The notes: generated by a model not told the origin, from the sequence alone. Shown: positions 1 to 6,496, counted from the stretch's first letter. The stretch: DNA of 7,295 nucleotides from Candidatus Bathyarchaeota archaeon (GCA_018396615.1 JAGTQT010000050.1:3533-10827), one strand, 5' to 3'. Program-made: numbers and translations.

Positions 1-1
1 T

Positions 2-1249
2 ATGGACCCTACGGGAATGGGCTACGTGAGCAAGACATACTCCTCCATCGTCGGCGGCGGAGAACCTATGAACGCCATCGAGTTCCGAGAACTTGTCAAA
101 CATCCAAGTATTCGAAAATACCGGCCTAAGGTTATCGTTGGAGGTTTTGGAGCTTGGCAACTTGAGCGCAAGAAGGTGGCTGAAAGCTATGGTGTTGACT
201 GTGTTGTTATCGGCGAAGGGGAAGAAGCAGTAGTCGAGATATTCAGGAAGGCAGTTAATGGTGAGCCTCTTCCGCGTGTAGTCCGAGTGAAGTCAATGCC
301 AGAAAGCGAAAACACGCCACTTATTAGGCACGCGGCAATCCATGGGGCAGTGGAGATTTCCCGTGGATGCGGTCGCAACTGCCAGTTTTGCACACCGACC
401 ATGCAGAAAAAACGCGACATACCCCTAGAAAAAATCATGAAGGAAGTCGAAATAACCGCTAAAGAAGGCTCAACGCATATCACGCTGATAACGGAAGACC
501 TGTTTCTCTATGGATCAAAAGAGAAGAACTTTACGCCAAACAGAGAAGCAGTTGTGAATCTCGTCAAAAGCGTAGCGTCCTGCGAAGGAGTTGAAGCAAT
601 CCAGCCCTCGCACATGTCTTTAGCTCCTGTAGTCTGTGATCCAACTATGGTTAAGGAAGCCGCAGAGATCCTCATTGAGCACCCATGGTACAGCCTAAAC
701 AAGAAGCCTATAGTCACTGCTGAGACAGGCATAGAAACAGGAAGTGTGAGGCTTATGAAGAAGTACATGGCAGGCAAGATGCTTCCCTTTAAGCCTGAGC
801 AGTGGAAAGAAATTGTTGTAGACGCTTTCAGCACCTTGAATGATAATCAGTGGGTTCCGCTTGCGACGCTTATAATCGGGCTTCCTGACGAGAGAGAGGA
901 AGATGTGCTGGAAACTCTTGAACTTATGGACGAACTTAAGGATCATGCTGCTTTTTACGTTCCACTCTTCTTTGTCCCGCTGGAAAACTGTTTATTGATG
1001 AACAAACAAGGGGCAGAGCTTGACTCTCTTACAAAGGCGAGATGGGAATTCCTTGGGCGCTGCTGGGAATACAACGTAAGGATTTGGAAAGACACTTTTT
1101 TGGAACAGAGAATCCGCAACCCTATACTGTTCAAAATCGTTAAACAGGCTGCCATTCCTCTAGCTGGCAGAATTGCAGAAATCTACTACGGAGCCAAACA
1201 TGGCGAACAGATGAAAAAAGTCATCGTCAGAATGCTGAACGCTTCTTAA
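2..1249 (+). CDS. B12-binding domain radical SAM protein, 5' partial
   Basis: This is a cytosolic radical SAM enzyme whose substrate I cannot name. Seen: the radical SAM cluster motif C-x3-C-x2-C lies at residues 123, 127 and 130 of the visible part (RGCGRNCQFC) and would hold the 4Fe-4S cluster that cleaves S-adenosylmethionine. Before it are the end strands of a cobalamin-binding Rossmann domain (PKVIVGGFGAW near 42-52, then GEGEE at 71-75). Later motifs such as ETGIETGS and LIIGLPDE fit the radical SAM barrel. The first in-frame ATG is at base 2, but B12-binding radical SAM proteins normally carry most of the cobalamin domain before this point, so the true start very probably lies outside the window. 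The stop is TAA at 1247-1249. The next gene is 127 bases downstream and seems to have its own promoter. The fold is secure, the reaction (methylation or another B12-assisted radical step) unknown. Confidence 0.88.
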   Translation: MDPTGMGYVSKTYSSIVGGGEPMNAIEFRELVKHPSIRKYRPKVIVGGFGAWQLERKKVAESYGVDCVVIGEGEEAVVEIFRKAVNGEPLPRVVRVKSMPESENTPLIRHAAIHGAVEISRGCGRNCQFCTPTMQKKRDIPLEKIMKEVEITAKEGSTHITLITEDLFLYGSKEKNFTPNREAVVNLVKSVASCEGVEAIQPSHMSLAPVVCDPTMVKEAAEILIEHPWYSLNKKPIVTAETGIETGSVRLMKKYMAGKMLPFKPEQWKEIVVDAFSTLNDNQWVPLATLIIGLPDEREEDVLETLELMDELKDHAAFYVPLFFVPLENCLLMNKQGAELDSLTKARWEFLGRCWEYNVRIWKDTFLEQRIRNPILFKIVKQAAIPLAGRIAEIYYGAKHGEQMKKVIVRMLNAS

Positions 1250-1342
1250 TGTTGTTGAAGATTTACCCCCATTTTGCTTTACGAACAATCAAAAGTCTGT
1301 AATTTTACACAAATCATAAAAGGTAGCACCACTCAACAACTG

Positions 1343-1357
1343 TTAAAATCGTATAAG
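1343..1357 (+). promoter_or_regulatory. Candidate TATA region for the M29 aminopeptidase gene
   Basis: The A/T-rich elements TTAAAAT (1343-1349) and TATAAG (1352-1357) lie 20-34 bases before the ATG at 1377, and no clear Shine-Dalgarno site precedes that ATG. Archaeal TATA boxes sit about 25-30 bases before transcription starts, so the transcript may begin at or within a few bases of the start codon (leaderless or nearly so). This rests on spacing and composition only. Confidence 0.35.
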
Positions 1358-1376
1358 CAGTTCTGTCGATGAGAAC

Positions 1377-2471
1377 ATGAAAGACGAGCGTATAGAAAAG
1401 CTTGCAAAACTCTGCGTTCATTATAGCGTGAACGTCAAGCCTAAAGAGAAAGTGGTAATCCGTGGAAGCGCCGTGGCAAAACCTTTGATCAGCGCGATCT
1501 ACGAAGAGTGCCTACTAACAGGCGCGTATCCGTCGGTTTTTCCAAGCTTGGAGCTTGACTACATCTTTTTCAAACATGCAGAAGACCATCAGCTAAAGTT
1601 TGTCTCTCCCTTTGAAAGATTTCTAGCTGAAAATGCAGAAGTAAACATTAGCATCGCAAGCGACCCAAACCCTAAAAGATTAACAAGCATAGATCCCTCA
1701 CGCCTAAAAATCTTCAGAGCCTCACGCCGCGAACTCACAGAGATCTTTTACAAACGAGTTAGCGAAGGCAAACTTAGATGGACACTTCAGCCATTTCCAA
1801 TCGAGGCTCAAGCACAAGAAGCCTCTATGTCGCTGGCAGAGTACGAAGACTTCGTCTACAAAAGCTGCCTAGTGGACAGAAGAGACCCTATTGCCGAGTG
1901 GAAGAAAATCCGAAAAGAACAGCAGAAAATCTGCAGCTTTCTAGACAAAGCTGAAAAGATCCGAGTAGTCGGCGATGACACCGATCTGACTTTCAGCGTC
2001 AAAGGAAGAAAATGGATAAACTGCAGCGGAGACAAAAACATGCCAGACGGAGAAGTCTTCACCGGACCAGTAGAGAACTCGGTCAACGGCAAAATAAGAT
2101 TCACCTTTCCAGGAATCTACATGGGAAAGGAAGTGGAAGACATCTCACTGACGTTCAAACGGGGGAAAGTTGTCAAAGCTTCGGCGGTAAAAGGCGAAGA
2201 CCTGCTTCGGGAGCTACTTAAAATCGAAGGCGCAGATCACATCGGCGAAGCGGCAATAGGCACTAACTATGGAATAACGAGGTTCACAAAGGACATGCTA
2301 TTTGACGAGAAGATGGGCGGAACCATCCACCTTGCCTTAGGCAACGGCTACCCAGATTCCGGAAGCAAAAACAAGTCTGCCATACACTGGGACATTCTGA
2401 AGAACATGAAGAACGGCGAAATTTACGCTGACGGCAAACTGTTTTATAAGAATGGTAAATTCATGATCTAG
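1377..2471 (+). CDS. M29 family metallo-aminopeptidase (AmpS/PepS-like)
   Basis: Predicted cytosolic two-metal aminopeptidase that removes N-terminal residues from peptides, as in peptide recycling. The 364-residue length fits archaeal M29 proteins; bacterial AmpS and PepS are somewhat longer, around 410. Seen: the catalytic half carries the family's metal-site motifs in order. These are E226 in NMPDGEVFTGP, E291 in HIGEAAIGTN, H318 in GGTIHLALG, and H337-x-D339 in SAIHWDI; Y325 is also in the conserved region. The N-terminal half (about 1-190) is the more variable M29 domain. No signal peptide or membrane segment is visible. The ATG at 1377 is chosen because it gives the usual family N-terminus (short helix, then VKPKEKVVI). 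An out-of-frame ATG at 1369 opens only a three-codon frame. The gene converges with the regulator downstream and shows no functional tie to the copper genes. Confidence 0.9.
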   Translation: MKDERIEKLAKLCVHYSVNVKPKEKVVIRGSAVAKPLISAIYEECLLTGAYPSVFPSLELDYIFFKHAEDHQLKFVSPFERFLAENAEVNISIASDPNPKRLTSIDPSRLKIFRASRRELTEIFYKRVSEGKLRWTLQPFPIEAQAQEASMSLAEYEDFVYKSCLVDRRDPIAEWKKIRKEQQKICSFLDKAEKIRVVGDDTDLTFSVKGRKWINCSGDKNMPDGEVFTGPVENSVNGKIRFTFPGIYMGKEVEDISLTFKRGKVVKASAVKGEDLLRELLKIEGADHIGEAAIGTNYGITRFTKDMLFDEKMGGTIHLALGNGYPDSGSKNKSAIHWDILKNMKNGEIYADGKLFYKNGKFMI

Positions 2472-2483
2472 CTCTTTCACATT

Positions 2484-2528
2484 CACCGCTTGCATAGCAC
2501 ATTTTGCTAAGCATATGAAACAGCGGTG
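2484..2528. terminator. Nested inverted repeat between convergent genes
   Basis: CACCGCT (2484-2490) pairs with AGCGGTG (2522-2528). Directly inside, TGCATAGCA (2491-2499) pairs with TGCTAAGCA (2505-2513) with one mismatch around a 5-base loop (CATTT). An 8-base bulge (2514-2521) interrupts one arm. The right arm ends at the base before the regulator's stop codon complement (2529-2531). The position between two converging genes suggests a bidirectional 3' end structure. No T tract follows on either strand, and archaeal termination relies mainly on T tracts, so the role as a terminator is uncertain. Confidence 0.4.
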
Positions 2529-2972
2529 TTATCTTGCCTTGTGATTCTTCTTATATGAGTGAGCACAGTGCACACAGCAAAAAGCCATTTCTCTTCCTTT
2601 GATTTTCTCTCTGTGCCCTCCTTCAAAAACCTTGCAACCGCAGTTGGCGCATATCGAAAGAGTTGGTGCGATGACGCTTGAGACAAGGTTTGAAAAACGC
2701 TTGAAAAGGTTTGCGCATAGCTCTTTGCCCTCCTTAGTGAGTTCAAATACCTTTCGTTCTTTTGCGCCTAAGGGTTTGCATTCGTGTTTAACTAGGTTTT
2801 CGTTTTCAAGTTGTTTAAGAAAAGGGTAAACTAGGCTTGGGCTTATATCTTTCCCGATTCTTTTCCTAAACTTGCTTATTATGCCGTAGCCGTGGCATGG
2901 ACCTTCGTAGAGGATCAGCAGTATGTAGAATCGGGAGAAATCCTGTAGGAACGCGCTTGTCTGCTTCGACAC
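2529..2972 (-). CDS. PadR-type winged-helix regulator with C-terminal TRASH-like metal-sensing domain
   Basis: Predicted metal-responsive DNA-binding regulator of the neighbouring copper ATPase, 147 residues. Seen: residues about 8-90 are a PadR-like winged helix, with ILLILYEGPCHGYGI, then SPSLVYPFLKQLENENLV, then the wing KERKVFELTKEGKEL. Residues about 105-140 form a cysteine cluster, C108-x2-C111 and C113, then C132, C133 and C136 (CCVHC), with H135 and H138 nearby. C111-x20-C132-x3-C136 fits the C-x19-22-C-x3-C pattern of TRASH domains. Known: archaeal copper regulators of the CopT/CopR type join an Lrp/AsnC-like helix-turn-helix to a TRASH domain; here the DNA-binding part is PadR-like instead. 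The GTG at 2970-2972 is chosen because AGGTG sits 7 bases upstream. A longer frame to 3125 would overlap the ATPase and has no family support. The gene is divergent from the ATPase. The metal is inferred to be Cu(I) from context. Confidence 0.85.
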   Translation of the reverse strand: MSKQTSAFLQDFSRFYILLILYEGPCHGYGIISKFRKRIGKDISPSLVYPFLKQLENENLVKHECKPLGAKERKVFELTKEGKELCANLFKRFSNLVSSVIAPTLSICANCGCKVFEGGHREKIKGREMAFCCVHCAHSYKKNHKAR

Positions 2973-2979
2973 GTTGACA

Positions 2980-2984
2980 CACCT
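2980..2984 (-). promoter_or_regulatory. Ribosome binding site of the PadR-TRASH regulator
   Basis: On the minus strand AGGTG is followed by 7 bases and then GTG (2972-2970). This matches the archaeal anti-Shine-Dalgarno sequence and decides the start of the regulator, shortening the longest open frame by 51 codons. Confidence 0.6.
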
Positions 2985-2995
2985 AGCTATATCCT

Positions 2996-3030
2996 TAAAA
3001 GATATATCTCTAAAAGATATATTTATATAT
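2996..3030. promoter_or_regulatory. Divergent promoter and candidate operator of the copper cassette
   Basis: Two perfect 12-bp direct repeats, TAAAAGATATAT, occupy 2996-3007 and 3011-3022 with a period of 15. The first contributes to a 10-bp palindrome, AGATATATCT (3000-3009). Adjoining them is a consensus archaeal TATA box, TTTATATA (3022-3029 on the plus strand, TATATAAA on the minus strand), placed to serve the ATPase gene at 3066 and possibly the regulator at 2972. The repeats overlap where TFB and TBP would bind, so a bound regulator could block initiation in either direction. The TATA box is seen directly; the operator role is inferred from repeat structure and the adjacent regulator. 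Confidence 0.6.
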
Positions 3031-3052
3031 TCCGCACACCGAATACCGTCTA

Positions 3053-3056
3053 GGAG
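3053..3056 (+). promoter_or_regulatory. Ribosome binding site supporting the TTG start of CopA
   Basis: GGAG lies 9 bases before the TTG at 3066. An in-frame TAG at 3057-3059 rules out any earlier start, and the first in-frame ATG falls inside the first metal-binding loop, so this site with TTG is the only sensible start. Confidence 0.6.
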
Positions 3057-3065
3057 TAGCGATAT

Positions 3066-5540
3066 TTGGCAAAAACAAAGACTACAATCAAAATAAGCGG
3101 GATGCACTGCGCTGCTTGCGCTCAAACCATTGAAAAAGCTTTGCGCAAGGAAAAAGGAGTTGCAACAGCAAACGTGAACCTTGCCACAGAAAAGGCGTTC
3201 GTAGAATATGATCCAGCAAAGGTTACTTTGGAGAGAATAATGGACGTTATCAAAGAAGCGGGCTATGAACCAGCAAGTCCAGTTGGCAAAGAGGAAGAAA
3301 AAGCCCGCCAGATTGATATAAGAATTAGTGGTATGAGTTGTGCTTCATGCGCAGTTAACATTGAGAAAGGACTTAGAAGTTTGGAAGGAGTGAAAACTGC
3401 GAATGTTAATTTTGCAGCCGAAAAGGCAACGGTGACCTATAATCCTGCTACTGTGTCGATAGTTGATTTGAGGAAAATTATCGAAGACTTGGGCTACCAC
3501 GTTCTGTCCGAAGAAGAGGTTGACAGATCGGTAAAGGAGATGGGCGCAGCTCGTCGGCGAATGATCATTGCTTGGGCGTTCACGGTTCCGATAATGGTGT
3601 GGATGATTCCTGAAATGTTCTTTGGCGTTGCGTTGCCAGACATGATGACCTTTAATTTGGGCATGGTGCTGCTTGCGGTTCCCCCGATTTTTGCAGCAGG
3701 GTTCCAGACTTACCGATCAGCTACAAAATCCCTTATGCACAGAAACGCAAACATGGATGTCCTAATTATGATAGGAACCTTGATTGCCTTTCTAACCGGA
3801 CCAGCATCGATGATTTCTCCGCTTCTGAATTATGCTGGCGTGGCAGCTATGATAATGTCCTTTCACCTCACAGGAAGATTCATCGAAGCCAAAGCCAGAG
3901 GAAGAGCCTCGCAAGCCATAACACGGCTACTAAAATTTGAAGCCAAGTCCGCAAGAATTATCGTTGATGATGAAGAAAAAGAGGTTCCTATTCAGGAAGT
4001 CAAAGTCGGAGACGTAATGATTATTCGTCCTGGAGAAAAAATCCCAACGGACGGTATTGTTATTGAAGGGGAAAGCGCCGTTGACGAGTCGATGGCGACT
4101 GGTGAGTCGATGCCTGTGCAAAAGAAGCCAGACGACGAGGTTATCGGAAGCACGATAAATCAGGAAGGACTGATAAAGGTAAGAGCTACCAGAATTGGAA
4201 AGGATACGTTTCTCTCGCAAGTGATAAAGCTGGTTGAGGAATGCCAAGGCACGAAAGTGCCAATCCAAGAGTTCGCTGATAAGGTTACAGGCTACTTCGT
4301 TCCAGCGGTGCTATTAATCGCGGTATTGACTTTTCTTTTATGGTTCGTGGTTCCAGACGCGATGATGGTTTTGTCGAAGCTGGCTGAGCCTGTGCTTCCT
4401 TGGGTAGATCTAAGCCAGCCGGTTCCCATGCTTGCGATATCGGCAACTGTTTCGACTCTTGTTATCGCTTGCCCATGTGCTTTAGGATTAGCCACGCCTA
4501 CGGCACTGATGGTTGGCACGGGAATAGGGGCTGAAAGAGGAATTTTGATTCGAAAAGGCGAAGCCATACAAACCATGAAAGACGTGAAAGCAATAATATT
4601 CGACAAGACTGGAACACTGACAAAAGGGAAGCCAGAGGTAACAGACATCATCTCGTTCGCAGACCAGAATGATAAGGATAGAGTTCTGTATTTTGCAGCA
4701 AGCGTGGAACACGGTTCAGAGCACCCAATTGGACAGGCGATTGCGAAGAAAGCGGTTGAAAAGGGAATACGCCTTGGAAACTTGGAAAAGTTTGAGGCTG
4801 TAAAAGGACAAGGCGTAAAAGGAACCGTAGGCGGCCAGAAGGTTGCGGTAGGTAAGCTATCCCTCATCAACGATAAAAAAACAGATTCACAAGTTAACAG
4901 CGAAATCAAGAAACTTGAAGAGCAGGCAAAAACTGTGATGGTGGTTACTGTGGATGGAAATGTTCTAGGGTTGATCGCTGTTGCGGACACCTTGAAAGAG
5001 GATGCTGTAAAAGCATTGCGTGAACTTGAAAGTATGAATCTGAAAACGGTGATGCTGACGGGCGACAACCGAAGAACCGCTGAAGCTATAGCCAATCAGC
5101 TAGGCATAAGCGATGTTTATGCTGAAGTGATGCCGAGCGAAAAAGTTAAGGCAATACGGCAGGCTCAACAGAAGTATGGATTAGTAGCAATGGTTGGCGA
5201 CGGCATAAATGATGCCCCTGCGTTGGCACAGTCGAACGTGGGAATAGCTATCGGAACAGGCACGGACATTGCCATCGAGGCAGGAGATATAGTTCTCGTG
5301 AGAGGCGACTTATCAAGCCTAGTTACAGCGGTGAAGCTTTCCAAAGCTACGTTTCGAAAGATAAGACAAAACTTGTTCTGGGCATTGTTCTATAACACGG
5401 TCGCCATCCCTCTAGCGATTTTCGGCGTGCTTCACCCAGTTATAGCTGAACTGTGTATGGCGACAAGCTCAGTATCGGTTGTTACAAATGCTAACCTGCT
5501 GAGAAGAGCTAACATCAAGCCTTCCTACGCAAATAACTAG
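3066..5540 (+). CDS. copA: Copper-transporting P-type ATPase (P1B-1, Cu(I) exporter)
   Basis: ATP-driven membrane pump that exports Cu(I), 824 residues, full length. Seen in order: two heavy-metal-associated domains with GMHCAAC (C15, C18) and GMSCASC (C92, C95); membrane segments from about residue 165; actuator motif TGES (345-348); the ion-binding CPC motif (469-471) in a membrane helix; phosphorylation site DKTGT (D513); the HP motif of the nucleotide domain (H553-P554); the hinge GDGIND (711-716); and last membrane helices with YN (776-777) and M-x2-SS (798-802). The CPC, YN and MxxSS set is the signature of Cu(I)-specific P1B-1 pumps. The start is TTG at 3066, with GGAG 9 bases upstream and an in-frame stop at 3057. 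The gene is divergent from the PadR-TRASH regulator, sharing its promoter region, and is followed after 15 bases by the YHS protein, so a metal-induced two-gene transcript is likely. Ag(I) may also be carried. Confidence 0.96.
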   Translation: MAKTKTTIKISGMHCAACAQTIEKALRKEKGVATANVNLATEKAFVEYDPAKVTLERIMDVIKEAGYEPASPVGKEEEKARQIDIRISGMSCASCAVNIEKGLRSLEGVKTANVNFAAEKATVTYNPATVSIVDLRKIIEDLGYHVLSEEEVDRSVKEMGAARRRMIIAWAFTVPIMVWMIPEMFFGVALPDMMTFNLGMVLLAVPPIFAAGFQTYRSATKSLMHRNANMDVLIMIGTLIAFLTGPASMISPLLNYAGVAAMIMSFHLTGRFIEAKARGRASQAITRLLKFEAKSARIIVDDEEKEVPIQEVKVGDVMIIRPGEKIPTDGIVIEGESAVDESMATGESMPVQKKPDDEVIGSTINQEGLIKVRATRIGKDTFLSQVIKLVEECQGTKVPIQEFADKVTGYFVPAVLLIAVLTFLLWFVVPDAMMVLSKLAEPVLPWVDLSQPVPMLAISATVSTLVIACPCALGLATPTALMVGTGIGAERGILIRKGEAIQTMKDVKAIIFDKTGTLTKGKPEVTDIISFADQNDKDRVLYFAASVEHGSEHPIGQAIAKKAVEKGIRLGNLEKFEAVKGQGVKGTVGGQKVAVGKLSLINDKKTDSQVNSEIKKLEEQAKTVMVVTVDGNVLGLIAVADTLKEDAVKALRELESMNLKTVMLTGDNRRTAEAIANQLGISDVYAEVMPSEKVKAIRQAQQKYGLVAMVGDGINDAPALAQSNVGIAIGTGTDIAIEAGDIVLVRGDLSSLVTAVKLSKATFRKIRQNLFWALFYNTVAIPLAIFGVLHPVIAELCMATSSVSVVTNANLLRRANIKPSYANN

Positions 5541-5542
5541 AG

Positions 5543-5551
5543 AGGAGGTGA
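5543..5551 (+). promoter_or_regulatory. Strong Shine-Dalgarno site of the YHS protein gene
   Basis: AGGAGGTGA starts two bases after the CopA stop codon and ends 4 bases before the ATG at 5556. It is a nine-base match to the usual archaeal 16S 3' end, much stronger than the site before copA. Confidence 0.85.
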
Positions 5552-5555
5552 AGTC

Positions 5556-5702
5556 ATGGCGAAGGATCCCGTTTGCAAGATGGACGTTGATGAAAAAACT
5601 GCAAAGTACAAATTAGTGTATAAAGGCAAGACATACTACTTTTGTGCGGCAGGCTGCAAGAAAGCTTTTGAGGCGAACCCTGAAAAATACTTGAAAACCT
5701 AA
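5556..5702 (+). CDS. Small YHS/TRASH-like metal-binding protein
   Basis: A 48-residue cytosolic protein that is almost only one metal-binding domain. Seen: it opens with DPVCKMDVDE, typical of YHS domains, and has C7, then YYFCAAGC with C30 and C34, then KAFEANPEKYL. The spacing C7-x22-C30-x3-C34 is that of the YHS/TRASH fold. No signal peptide or membrane segment is present. It lies 15 bases after copA with a very strong Shine-Dalgarno site, so it is probably co-transcribed and well translated. Known: YHS domains occur as separate small proteins or as N-terminal parts of heavy-metal ATPases, and Sulfolobus copper operons encode a small TRASH-type protein (CopM) thought to be a copper chaperone. 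A role as chaperone or buffer delivering Cu(I) to the pump is therefore likely but inferred. Start and stop (TAA) are unambiguous. Confidence 0.9.
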   Translation: MAKDPVCKMDVDEKTAKYKLVYKGKTYYFCAAGCKKAFEANPEKYLKT

Positions 5703-5779
5703 ACCTACACGCTCTACCAGTTTTACTAATCCCCGCGACGTTTGTCCAAAAGCCGTGTAGATGCCCCCTACAAAGTTTG

Positions 5780-5785
5780 AAAAAA
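5780..5785 (-). terminator. T tract downstream of the PDO gene
   Basis: On the minus strand a run of six T (CTCTCTTTTTTC context) lies about 54 bases beyond the PDO stop codon, in the 136-base gap between the converging YHS and PDO genes. Archaeal RNA polymerase stops at T-rich runs. I see no convincing hairpin before it. The rest of the gap holds nothing I can assign apart from a short TTTT run near 5720 that could serve the copper transcript. Confidence 0.35.
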
Positions 5786-5838
5786 GAGAGGATTCTGGAT
5801 GGCTGTTTGATTTCGTAACTCTGCTATTTCCAAGGAGT

Positions 5839-6483
5839 CTATTGAAGCGCTAAAAGAAGCTGCTGCAGGAACAGGTTCTCTGGAACCGCTCCGACGAACT
5901 CCACTTTCTCGTTAATAACAATCTTTGGGACACCCATTACTCCATACTTCAAGGCAAGCTGCGGAAACTCTCCGGAGTCGATCACCTCAGCCTTTATCAA
6001 GTCGCTTTCAACCGCAAACTTGAAAGCAGTAATCGCCGCTGTCGGACAGTGAGGACAAGTTAAGGTAACAAAAACCTTAATCAAAACCGGAACACTGATC
6101 TCCTTTAGCCTTGCTTTTGTTTCTTCCGCAAGATCAGTTTTTCCCCTTTACACTGCTGCTAAGCTTTGCATCAGAGTTTGAAACTCGTAGCCAAAAGGAA
6201 TTCCATAATATCTTATCCCATAGTCTTTTTCACCCAACACCACAAGGGCAGGCACCTTATCGATGCCGTACTCTTTTGCCAGCTGCGAGTCTGCGACGAA
6301 ATCATGGATTTCAGCTTTTATCTTATCGTTTAAAGACGCCAGCTCGATTACCAGCTGTCTTGTGGCGGCGCAGAACTGGCACTCCATCTGCTGAGTGAAC
6401 ATGACAAGCCTAACAGGGTTAACGAGGTTTTCTGCAAGCTGATTCCGCACATGCTCTTTATGCTCTTCCGGAATCAAACTCAT
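5839..6483 (-). pseudogene. Protein disulfide oxidoreductase (PDO), interrupted by an in-frame TAA
   Basis: Glutaredoxin-like PDO with two thioredoxin-fold units, a cytosolic dithiol-disulfide exchanger. Seen: counting from the ATG at 6483, unit 1 has the redox motif CQFC (C35, C38) and a VP cis-proline at about 78, and ends GIRYYGIPFGYEF as in the family. Codon 112 is TAA (6150-6148). The same frame then continues without a shift through a linker (RGKTDLAEETKARLKEI) into unit 2 with CPHC (C143, C146), GVMGVPKIVINEKVEFVG, and a TAG stop at 5841-5839. The full span of 214 codons is the normal PDO length. Family members usually have Ser before RG here, so a TCA-to-TAA change is the simplest explanation. 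The gene may be a recent pseudogene, may make two half-proteins, or may carry a sequencing error. TAA is not used for selenocysteine or pyrrolysine. ATG 6483 is preferred to GTG 6495 because GGTGAG lies 7 bases before it. Confidence 0.85.
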
Positions 6484-6490
6484 CGCCTTG

Positions 6491-6496
6491 CTCACC
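6491..6496 (-). promoter_or_regulatory. Ribosome binding site of the PDO gene
   Basis: On the minus strand GGTGAG is followed by 7 bases and the ATG at 6483. The site overlaps the alternative GTG at 6495, which argues against that longer start. The resulting N-terminus, MSLIPEEHKEH, matches PDO family N-termini. Confidence 0.6.

Noticed and set aside
1251..1340. 8-bp inverted repeat GTTGTTGA / TCAACAAC spanning the gap before the aminopeptidase
   Set aside because: The arms are 74 bases apart and A/T-rich, so pairing may be chance; no further stem extends it.
2556..2567. ATGAGTGAGCAC near the regulator 3' end also occurs on the minus strand upstream of the PDO gene (about 6509-6520)
   Set aside because: The match is only 12 bases, flanks differ, and the two contexts (inside a coding region, in a leader) are unrelated.
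2973..3125. Upstream extension of the regulator frame, overlapping the start of copA
   Set aside because: It would cover the promoter and the first 60 bases of CopA, has no PadR similarity, and the GTG at 2972 has a good Shine-Dalgarno site.
4292..5095. Long minus-strand open frame (267 codons) inside copA
   Set aside because: It lies antisense to the nucleotide-binding half of CopA, shows no recognisable domain, and is Ser/Thr/Phe-rich as expected for an antisense shadow.
5705..5760. 7-bp inverted repeat CTACACG / CGTGTAG after the YHS gene
   Set aside because: The loop is 42 bases and the stem is short, which is weak support for a terminator.
6148..6150. Recoding of the PDO stop codon as selenocysteine or pyrrolysine
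   Set aside because: The codon is TAA; known recoding uses TGA for selenocysteine and TAG for pyrrolysine, and the expected residue here is Ser.
6111..6398. Plus-strand open frame of 95 codons opposite the PDO gene
   Set aside because: It is antisense to a clear PDO coding frame, has low-complexity composition, and has no ribosome binding site that I can see.
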